In this document: piece after piece, positions 1 through 4,992 of the stretch | Layout of the letters: the number at the start of each line of letters is the position of its first letter | Numbering within the stretch: the first letter of the stretch is position 1 | Assembly (NCBI GenBank): GCA_023425485.1 | Contig: JAFACO010000278.1 | Span: 1-9,405 of the forward strand | Length of the DNA: 9,405 nt | Source: Bacillota bacterium | GTDB taxonomy: Bacteria > Bacillota > Clostridia > Lachnospirales > Lachnospiraceae | Direction: 5' to 3' | Notes under the pieces: model-generated | The model's database searches: none | Seen by the model: only the letters and a program-made list of their open reading frames with translations | Told to the model about the DNA's origin: nothing | Made by a program: the position numbers and the translations under genes

Positions 1-974
1 CTCCAGGAGAGAGTGTGGATCAGGGAGAAAAGGAATATATTACGAGAACGGAGTTATTATTAAGTACGGTGGTTACAATTAATCTCTATGACAAGCAGGA
101 TCAGGATATTCTGGATGGATGTTTTGAATTAATCGCGAAATATGAAGAGGTGTTTTCGCGAACCAGCGAAACCAGTGAATTATATGCCTTAAATCATAGA
201 CTTCTACCTCAAGTTGACGGTGCTTATCAAATTTCTGAAGATTTAGCAGATATTATAGAGAAAGCCTTATATTACGGAGATATATCCGAGGGTGGATTTG
301 ATATTTCAATTGAACCAGTATCCTCTATTTGGGATTTCCTATCCGATCCTCCAGTAATTCCCACAGAGCAACAGCTTGAGAAAGCACTTCCCCTTGTGAA
401 TTACAAGTATATTCATTTAAAAGATAAAACAGTAAGCTTTGAAAATGATGAGGTTCGATTAGATCTTGGTGGAATTGCAAAAGGTTATATCGCAGATCGT
501 GTCAAAGAATACCTTAAGTCGCAAGGTGTTGAAAGTGCCATCATTAACCTTGGAGGCAATGTCCTCTGCGTAGGTACCAAGCCAGATGGTACACCTTTTC
601 ATATTGGAATACAAAAGCCCTTTGCTGATCGGAATGAAACCGTTGCGGTTATGGATATTTCTGATTTATCTGTAGGGTCCTCTGGAATATACGAACGTTT
701 CTTTGAAAAAGACGATATCATCTATCATCACATTTTAGATACAAAAACCGGATATCCAATTCAGAACGGGTTATTATCTGTAACAATACTATCTAAATAC
801 TCTGTTGATGGTGAGGGCCTTAGTAAAACCTGTTTTCATTTAGGGTTGGGAAAAGGACTTGAGTTCATAGAAACTTTACCGGATACCTATGCCGTCTTTA
901 TTACCTCCGATTATCAAATCTACTATTCGAAAGGTTTCAAAGATGCCATTAAAGTAACGGAGAAGGAAGAATAA
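1..974 (+). CDS. apbE: FAD:protein FMN transferase, ApbE family (5' end cut by window)
   Basis: ApbE proteins move FMN from FAD onto a threonine of target flavoproteins such as Rnf/Nqr subunits, in a Mg2+-dependent reaction, usually as lipoproteins outside the membrane. The frame is open from base 3. Counting from the in-frame GTG at 15 (319 residues), the family opening RTELLLSTVVTINLYD starts at residue 11, followed by SEGGFDISIEP (91-101), the flavin-binding DLGGIAKGY (150-158), INLGGN (178-182 region) and HHILDTKTGYP (238-248). GTG at 15 has AGGAGA at 5-10 with a short 4-base gap, but starting there leaves no signal peptide or lipobox. Family members are usually about 20-40 residues longer, so I infer that the true start lies upstream of the window. 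Residues 267 and 271, where the family normally has the Mg2+-binding Asp and Thr, are Glu and Lys. A terminator at 1094-1144 closes the unit. The family call is firm; full activity is uncertain. Confidence 0.9.
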   Translation, partial: PGESVDQGEKEYITRTELLLSTVVTINLYDKQDQDILDGCFELIAKYEEVFSRTSETSELYALNHRLLPQVDGAYQISEDLADIIEKALYYGDISEGGFDISIEPVSSIWDFLSDPPVIPTEQQLEKALPLVNYKYIHLKDKTVSFENDEVRLDLGGIAKGYIADRVKEYLKSQGVESAIINLGGNVLCVGTKPDGTPFHIGIQKPFADRNETVAVMDISDLSVGSSGIYERFFEKDDIIYHHILDTKTGYPIQNGLLSVTILSKYSVDGEGLSKTCFHLGLGKGLEFIETLPDTYAVFITSDYQIYYSKGFKDAIKVTEKEE

Positions 975-1093
975 TAATTCTTACTCTATATTTTACTTAG
1001 TTAATAAAAAAATACTAATTTAAGTTATTTTAATTTAAAATACAATTATATTTCATTAATAAGTGAATTTAGTTGTCATATTTGATCTATGAG

Positions 1094-1144
1094 ACTGTTG
1101 AATCAAAGTAGCCGTTATTTCTTCTTTGATTCAACAGTTTTTTT
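1094..1144 (+). terminator. intrinsic terminator after apbE
   Basis: Perfect 15-bp stem ACTGTTGAATCAAAG (1094-1108) and CTTTGATTCAACAGT (1124-1138), with a 15-base loop, running straight into seven T residues (1138-1144). This is a Rho-independent terminator for the + strand. The reverse strand has no T run after the stem, so it is not bidirectional. It lies about 120 bases after the apbE stop. The long loop is a little unusual. Confidence 0.85.
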
Positions 1145-1243
1145 ACTCTTTTATTCCTCTCTCACTGTTTTTAGAACTCTTTCTATATCAATTTATTATC
1201 TATTGCTTTTCCTTTGAACAACACTGCACTATTACGAATATTA

Positions 1244-1252
1244 TGGTATATA
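1244..1252 (+). promoter_or_regulatory. candidate extended -10 promoter for the DUF4474-phosphoesterase operon
   Basis: TGG directly before TATATA (1247-1252) fits an extended -10 element (TGn-TATAAT, one mismatch). There is no good -35 at the usual 17-base distance; TTGAAC at 1214-1219 is too far away. Transcription would start near 1259, giving an untranslated leader of about 70 bases. It was called by eye and is weak. Confidence 0.3.
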
Positions 1253-1328
1253 ACTGATCTTTCGTGACTGTTTTGTTTGGCAGTAAACCGACTATGACCA
1301 GTGAATATATATGAAAGGAGCAAAGTAT

Positions 1329-2348
1329 ATGCTTTTGTTGTTTACGTTTTGTCCAAACCAGGTCGCCGCTGTTATAACAACAACTTTTTCATTGGACTTA
1401 GTAATTCTTGTAATTGTTGGCTTAATCATGGTGTTAGGACTGTCCTTTGTACTTTTCTTTACAAAGAGGAAAAAGAAGAACAAACGCGAAGTGATTCCAC
1501 CGTTCACTAAAATTATTGGTGATGAACCTGAGCGTGTAGCTGAGTTGAACGAAGAACTGAAAACCTTTGGGTTTGCGTATGAACCCAATCAAGATCTCTT
1601 CTATTCAATTCTAAACCCCTGGCAGCGTGAATTTGGCTATTGCAGATTATATGATGAAGCAAGTGCTGCATTTAGTATGATTATAGATTGCGAACCGATA
1701 ACCTTTGAGTACGATGGGCGAAAATGGCTCATAGAATTATGGAAAGGTCAATATGGTATGAATACTGGAGGGGAGGTCGGCATTTATTATACTACAGGAC
1801 CTAATCTTAACATCCCCGGCTTTTTTAACGGAACCTTCTACCATGCGCCTAAGGATGAGGAATGTATTAATATGTCTTTTGCACTCCGTAAAAATGGAAA
1901 TCTACTCTTCACTAGAAGTGCATATCACTGGTGGTTAACAGGATTTAAATTAGGAGAGTTCTCTCATCCCAAGGAAATAACTATGGATATTACTCTAGAT
2001 TTATATGACAGAAAAATGGCAAATGTCTTTGCTGTTGCACTAAGAAAAGCAGGATATACAGAGGATGAATTCAGCGTGCAAGGTTATAGGGTTAATATAC
2101 ATTATGATAAGCCTCATACGAAGCAACCACTGACAAGAACTGCATTTACAGACTATATTATGCAACGCAATAATGAAAGTCTGTGTACTTCTTACAGCCA
2201 ATTAACCTCTGAATATACGGATACTCTCGATAAACTTGAACTTACGCGAGATGAATCTCCTAATATGTATAGCCGAATCATGACAATTGGCCGTCCAATG
2301 GGAGCTTTTGAATCTTATAGTAAATTAAAAGGACATTTAGAAGATTAA
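1329..2348 (+). CDS. DUF4474 domain protein with N-terminal membrane anchor
   Basis: 339 residues from ATG 1329. An in-frame ATG at 1311 has no ribosome binding site, and the AAAGGAG at 1314-1320 sits 8 bases before 1329, which decides the start. Residues about 22-45 form one hydrophobic helix followed by KRKKKNK (46-52), so by the positive-inside rule the rest should face the cytoplasm. The body matches DUF4474 from memory: GFAYEPNQDLFYSI (81-94), NPWQREFGYCRLYDE (96-110), IIDCEPITFEYDG (118-130) and WLIELWKGQYGMNTGGE (133-149). No catalytic motif is recognisable and the function of the family is unknown to me. The short hydrophobic N-terminus (MLLLF) could be part of a signal sequence, but there is no cleavage site I trust. 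The phosphoesterase gene follows after 26 bases, very probably as one operon. Confidence 0.85.
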   Translation: MLLLFTFCPNQVAAVITTTFSLDLVILVIVGLIMVLGLSFVLFFTKRKKKNKREVIPPFTKIIGDEPERVAELNEELKTFGFAYEPNQDLFYSILNPWQREFGYCRLYDEASAAFSMIIDCEPITFEYDGRKWLIELWKGQYGMNTGGEVGIYYTTGPNLNIPGFFNGTFYHAPKDEECINMSFALRKNGNLLFTRSAYHWWLTGFKLGEFSHPKEITMDITLDLYDRKMANVFAVALRKAGYTEDEFSVQGYRVNIHYDKPHTKQPLTRTAFTDYIMQRNNESLCTSYSQLTSEYTDTLDKLELTRDESPNMYSRIMTIGRPMGAFESYSKLKGHLED

Positions 2349-2374
2349 TGTAGTAATGAGAAGGGAGTGAGTTT

Positions 2375-3283
2375 TTGTCTGTAACTAAGCGTTTATCAAA
2401 GGTTCTTGCGACTTCAAAGGTGATACCATTTGATGATACCTCCCGCATTATTATTATGAGCGACTGTCATAGAGGTAATGGCAGCTGGGGAGATAACTTT
2501 TCGGGCAATCAAAATCTCTATTTTGCCGCAATGTATTACTATTATGAAAATGATTTTTCTTATATTGAGCTGGGGGATGGCGATGAACTTTGGGAAAACA
2601 GAAATATTGATGACATAATTAATGCCCATAGTGATGCTTACTGGTTAATGTCACTGTTCTATAGAGATAATCGATTATTTATGATTTATGGAAATCACGA
2701 CATAATAAAAAGGGATCAGAAATACGTGCAGACAAAATGCCAATCCTTCTACTGTGATAGTCTTAATTCAAAAGTAGCATTATTTCCAGGTATAAAAATA
2801 GAGGAAGGCTTAGTATTAAGTTATCAAAATACAAGAAATACCATCTTCCTTACCCATGGTCATCAAGCAGACTTTCTAAATGATAAGTTATGGAAGTTAT
2901 CTCGCTTTCTTGTTCGATACCTTTGGGGACCTCTTGAGCTGATTGGGATAAAAGATCCGACAAGTACTTCGAAAAATGATAGCAAAAAAAATAACGTTGA
3001 AAAGCATTTAATGGATTGGTCAAAGCAAAAGAATCAATTCATGATTTGCGGGCATACACATCGACCTGTATTTCCACAACCAAATGAAGTGCATTACTTT
3101 AATGATGGCAGCTGTGTTCATCCACGATGCATTACTGGCATAGAGATACGAAATGGCACGATATCCTTAGTTAAATGGGCGATTATGACAAAGCCAGATC
3201 GAACGCTTTATGTAGGGCGTGAAGTCTTGGAAGGTCCTGTTCGCTTAACGGATTACTTTGATACTAATTACAATAGACCTTAA
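2375..3283 (+). CDS. calcineurin-like metallophosphoesterase, LpxH-type
   Basis: 302 residues, expected to be a cytoplasmic or membrane-peripheral two-metal phosphohydrolase. All the metal-binding blocks are present in order: SDCH (29-32, D30 and H32), LGDGDE (66-71, D68), GNHD (106-109), THGH (160-163) and CGHTH (225-229). The layout resembles UDP-2,3-diacylglucosamine hydrolase (LpxH, COG2908), including the 60-residue insertion between the last two blocks; its aromatic/basic helix KLWKLSRFLVRYLWG (171-185) recalls the membrane-contacting lid of LpxH. Firmicutes make no lipid A, so the real substrate is unknown, perhaps another pyrophosphate lipid or nucleotide. The TTG start at 2375 is supported by AAGGGAG at 2361-2367 with a 7-base spacer and no nearby ATG. 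It lies 26 bases after the DUF4474 gene and is probably co-transcribed. There is no signal peptide. The fold is sure, the substrate is not. Confidence 0.88.
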   Translation: MSVTKRLSKVLATSKVIPFDDTSRIIIMSDCHRGNGSWGDNFSGNQNLYFAAMYYYYENDFSYIELGDGDELWENRNIDDIINAHSDAYWLMSLFYRDNRLFMIYGNHDIIKRDQKYVQTKCQSFYCDSLNSKVALFPGIKIEEGLVLSYQNTRNTIFLTHGHQADFLNDKLWKLSRFLVRYLWGPLELIGIKDPTSTSKNDSKKNNVEKHLMDWSKQKNQFMICGHTHRPVFPQPNEVHYFNDGSCVHPRCITGIEIRNGTISLVKWAIMTKPDRTLYVGREVLEGPVRLTDYFDTNYNRP

Positions 3284-3314
3284 CTTTTCTTTTTCGTTTC
3301 TTTTATTATCAAAT

Positions 3315-3356
3315 ATTGGGCATAAGAAGTTGTATTCACACTTTCTAATGCCCAAT
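3315..3356. terminator. hairpin between convergent genes (possible bidirectional terminator)
   Basis: ATTGGGCAT (3315-3323) pairs with ATGCCCAAT (3348-3356). Inside, after single A-A and T-C mismatches, AGAAG pairs with TTTCT and TGT with ACA, around a 4-base loop, giving a 19-rung stem. It sits between the phosphoesterase stop (3283) and the flavin reductase stop (3379). Neither strand has a clean T run right after the stem, so it is a weak textbook terminator; it may instead act as a 3'-end-stabilising structure for both transcripts. Confidence 0.5.
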
Positions 3357-3378
3357 TTCAAAAAATATTAATCAAATT

Positions 3379-3945
3379 CTATTTCTTCTTTCTCACCGAG
3401 TAACCAAATTTCCCAAGTAATTCGCCTAATCCATAATACTCGCCATGTGAATAGACAATTAGTCCAGATTGATTTAAATGAAAGCGTCCATTTTCATCCA
3501 TAAAACGTTTATCAACCCCAACTCTAACTACTTCCGCCAGGAACATATCATGAGTTCCAAGCGGAATAATATCCTTAACAACGCATTCAATGTTAACTGG
3601 TGATTCTGCAACAATTGGAGCAGAAATGTCATTTCCTGCCATAGGAGTTAACTTCATTGCCTTGAACTTATCTCCGTCTCTGCCAGATCGCACACCACAA
3701 TAATCTGCTTGTTTTACAAGGTCTTTTGTAACAAGATTAATTGCAAACTCCCTACTCTCTTTAATCAGATCATAGGAATAACGTTCTTTTCGTACAGAAA
3801 TAGATACCATGGCAGGATTGGAACAAATTGTTCCTGCCCACGCGACAGTAATAATGTTGGGTTTCTCCATGCTGCCACAGCTTACCATTACAGCAGGTAT
3901 TGGATAAAGCATATTCCCTGGCTTCCAGTATTCTTTTTCAAACAT
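3379..3945 (-). CDS. flavin reductase family protein (flavoredoxin-like)
   Basis: 188 residues from ATG 3945; the TTG seven codons upstream overlaps the ribosome binding site and is not needed. On the coding strand GAGGAG lies about 5 bases before this ATG. The family is an FMN-binding split barrel that uses NAD(P)H or a protein partner to reduce flavin. Typical features are GNMLYPIPAVMVSCG (10-24), PNIITVAWAGTICSNPAMVSISVR (29-52), where the family binds FMN, EFAINLV (66-72), the segment DYCGVRSGRDGDKF (81-94) and the C-terminal GYSVRKK. The length is normal for the clostridial group. It is divergent from a ferredoxin gene 278 bases away, and ferredoxin as its electron donor is a reasonable guess only. 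It could equally serve an unlinked flavoprotein or oxygen-detoxification pathway. Confidence 0.88.
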   Translation of the reverse strand: MFEKEYWKPGNMLYPIPAVMVSCGSMEKPNIITVAWAGTICSNPAMVSISVRKERYSYDLIKESREFAINLVTKDLVKQADYCGVRSGRDGDKFKAMKLTPMAGNDISAPIVAESPVNIECVVKDIIPLGTHDMFLAEVVRVGVDKRFMDENGRFHLNQSGLIVYSHGEYYGLGELLGKFGYSVRKKK

Positions 3946-3962
3946 AAACTCTCCTCTTATAT

Positions 3963-4025
3963 TCAAAACTTAATATTTACATTAATATATAGTAAAGTAT
4001 CAACTACCAAACCTCAAAACTTAAT
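3963..4025. repeat. pair of 12-base direct repeats upstream of flavin reductase
   Basis: TCAAAACTTAAT occurs at 3963-3974 and again at 4014-4025, 51 bases apart, close to five helical turns. The outer copy overlaps the candidate -35 box and the inner copy lies just before the ribosome binding site. Spacing and placement would suit a pair of binding sites for a repressor. An AT-rich coincidence is also possible. Confidence 0.45.
3989..4017 (-). promoter_or_regulatory. candidate promoter of the flavin reductase gene
   Basis: Reading the minus strand, TTGAGG (complement of 4012-4017) and TACTAT (complement of 3989-3994) are 17 bases apart. This predicts a start near 3982 and a leader of about 37 bases. 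Both boxes are imperfect (4/6 matches each). Two copies of a 12-base direct repeat flank the region (see the repeat entry). Confidence 0.35.
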
Positions 4026-4086
4026 CATAACACATGAATTAATAATGATAGATGCAAAACATTTTTTCAATATTATCTGTTTCTAA

Positions 4087-4119
4087 CTTCACTGTCAATC
4101 CAGAATTTATATAGTGAAG
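4087..4119 (+). promoter_or_regulatory. candidate ferredoxin promoter inside an inverted repeat
   Basis: CTTCACT (4087-4093) and AGTGAAG (4113-4119) are perfect inverted copies separated by 19 bases. TTCACT (4088-4093) can serve as a -35 and TATAGT (4110-4115) as a -10, 16 bases apart, so the repeat arms would cover both boxes. The implied leader before the ferredoxin start is about 100 bases. It was called by eye with no T-run or other support. Confidence 0.3.
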
Positions 4120-4223
4120 CGAAATTATGCTAATGGCTGAGCAGTTTGGATCTTATGGAATAATCTTTTAAAGAACATGCCATACTATACAAGAATTTAA
4201 TAATTTTTGAAAGGAGAAGCCTC

Positions 4224-4415
4224 ATGAAAGCATTTGTTGACCAGGATGGCTGCATTAGCTGTGGATTATGCATTGATATCTGCCCAGAGGTTTTCAGCTA
4301 CAATGAAAATGATATTTCACAAGCAATCGAGGGAGATATCCCAAAGGATGCTGAAAAAAATGCCGAAGAAGCCAAAGACGGCTGTCCAGTAAGTGTTATT
4401 GGTTTAACAGCGTAA
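4224..4415 (+). CDS. ferredoxin, single [4Fe-4S] cluster
   Basis: A 63-residue cytoplasmic electron carrier. C10-x2-C13-x2-C16 in GCISCGLCIDICP, plus C54 in DGCPVSVI, supply the four cluster ligands, as in the one-cluster ferredoxins of Thermotoga maritima and many clostridia. C20 is the fifth cysteine. In the Thermotoga protein the equivalent residue forms a disulfide with a second cysteine in the middle of the chain; no such partner exists here, so C20 is probably free. The middle section is acidic (EGDIPKDAEKNAEEAKDG, 36-53), normal for docking to redox partners. ATG 4224 has AAAGGAG at 4210-4216 with a 7-base spacer. It stands alone, divergent from the flavin reductase. The specific partner enzyme cannot be told from the sequence. 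Confidence 0.92.
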   Translation: MKAFVDQDGCISCGLCIDICPEVFSYNENDISQAIEGDIPKDAEKNAEEAKDGCPVSVIGLTA

Positions 4416-4610
4416 AATCTTTTTGCCGTGAAACCAATGCCATATTAATAAGGCACAACATAAAAAAATTAAAAAGAAAGTACGGATAACAACATCCCAA
4501 AAGTGAAAGGTTTAGTCAACCTGCGTTTGGAGCACATTGCTATTCGTGCTTTCTCTCTATTCGTTAGGCACAAACAATTTGTATTGTTACTTTTCTTTAT
4601 TACCATTTTC
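4416..4610 (+). other. ferredoxin to acetyltransferase spacer without a recognised gene
   Basis: No convincing terminator follows the ferredoxin. The best structures are small: AGGTT/AACCT at 4508-4522 and AGCAC/GTGCT at 4531-4550, the latter followed by a pyrimidine stretch (TTCTCTC) rather than a T run. I see no open reading frame with a ribosome binding site, no tRNA and no riboswitch fold that I know. Confidence 0.5.
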
Positions 4611-4619
4611 TGCTATAGT
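4611..4619 (+). promoter_or_regulatory. candidate extended -10 promoter of the acetyltransferase gene
   Basis: TGC followed by TATAGT (4614-4619) matches an extended -10 (TGn-TATAAT, one mismatch). The -35 area is only T-rich. The predicted start near 4626 falls inside a perfect palindrome at 4622-4647. A second weak palindrome, AACAAT/ATTGTT at 4573-4588, lies just upstream of the -35 area. Confidence 0.4.
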
Positions 4620-4621
4620 TA

Positions 4622-4647
4622 TTACACTCGGTATAACAAGAGTGTAA
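4622..4647. promoter_or_regulatory. palindrome TTACACTC-N10-GAGTGTAA, operator or leader hairpin
   Basis: Perfect 8-bp inverted repeat with arms at 4622-4629 and 4640-4647, between a candidate -10 and the ribosome binding site (AGAAAGGAG, 4651-4659) of the acetyltransferase. The 18-base centre-to-centre arm distance suits a dimeric helix-turn-helix repressor on DNA. In RNA the same bases would form a hairpin ending 3 bases before the ribosome binding site, which could influence translation. Which of the two applies cannot be decided from sequence. Confidence 0.5.
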
Positions 4648-4666
4648 ATCAGAAAGGAGCATAATT

Positions 4667-4951
4667 ATGAATTTTATCCATGATAGCAATAAAATTTATC
4701 TTAACAATGAAAACAATCAAATGATAGCCGTGGTTACCTTTCCAAAAGCGGAAGAAGGTATTGTCAATATTGATCACACTTATGTGGATGGCTCTCTACG
4801 CGGGCAAGGGATTGCTGGTAAGTTAATGGAAGAAGCTGTAGCGCATTTACGAGAAAATAATTTAAAGGCAAAGCTGTCTTGTAGTTATGCAGTAAAGTGG
4901 TTTGAGGAACATCCGGAATGCTCTGACCTTGTTGTTAGAAATTATCATTAA
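4667..4951 (+). CDS. small GNAT-fold N-acetyltransferase (NATD1/YjdJ type)
   Basis: 94 residues; ATG 4667 follows AGAAAGGAG with a 7-base spacer. The short acetyltransferase group (Acetyltransf_CG, including human NATD1) is seen in IDHTYVDGSLRGQGIAGKLMEEAVAHLRE (35-63), whose RGQGIAG (45-51) binds the acetyl-CoA pyrophosphate, and in the later KLSCSYAVKWFEEHPE (69-84), where C72-S73-Y74 and the HPE ending are group hallmarks. The length is complete for this group, which lacks the N-terminal half of ordinary GNAT enzymes. The acceptor is unknown for most members; small-molecule or protein acetylation are both possible. It appears monocistronic, with its own promoter and palindrome, and ends 41 bases before the convergent permease gene. 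Cytoplasmic. Confidence 0.88.
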   Translation: MNFIHDSNKIYLNNENNQMIAVVTFPKAEEGIVNIDHTYVDGSLRGQGIAGKLMEEAVAHLRENNLKAKLSCSYAVKWFEEHPECSDLVVRNYH

Positions 4952-4992
4952 TCATTCGTAACTATTTAGGAAGATATTCTTCTTAGTTCCTA

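Larger units (their letters stand above)
975..1328 (+). other. intergenic region between apbE and the DUF4474 operon
   Basis: This 354-base gap holds the apbE terminator (1094-1144), a candidate promoter near 1244-1252, and the ribosome binding site AAAGGAG (1314-1320) of the next gene. The stretch 975-1090 is extremely AT-rich and includes an AT-only palindrome at 1027-1041 that I do not consider meaningful. The 1145-1230 stretch is pyrimidine-rich with no clear structure. I see no small gene, tRNA or known riboswitch here. Confidence 0.6.

Noticed and set aside
1027..1041. Perfect palindrome ATTTTAA-T-TTAAAAT
   Set aside because: It contains only A and T in a region that is almost entirely A and T, has no gene-related placement, and is likely chance.
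2375..3283. Calling the phosphoesterase lpxH (lipid A synthesis)
   Set aside because: The motifs and lid resemble LpxH, but every other sign points to a Firmicute without lipid A, and no other lipid A gene is near. I kept a general name.
3709..4086. A 125-codon plus-strand frame overlapping the flavin reductase start
   Set aside because: It is antisense to a conserved gene, has no ribosome binding site, and its translation resembles no protein I know.
4416..4610. A riboswitch or small RNA in the spacer after ferredoxin
   Set aside because: Only two 5-bp stems are visible and no known consensus matches.
4967..4992. TAGGAA/TTCCTA inverted repeat as a terminator between the acetyltransferase and permease genes
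   Set aside because: Only 6 bp with a 14-base loop and no T run on either strand; too weak to call.
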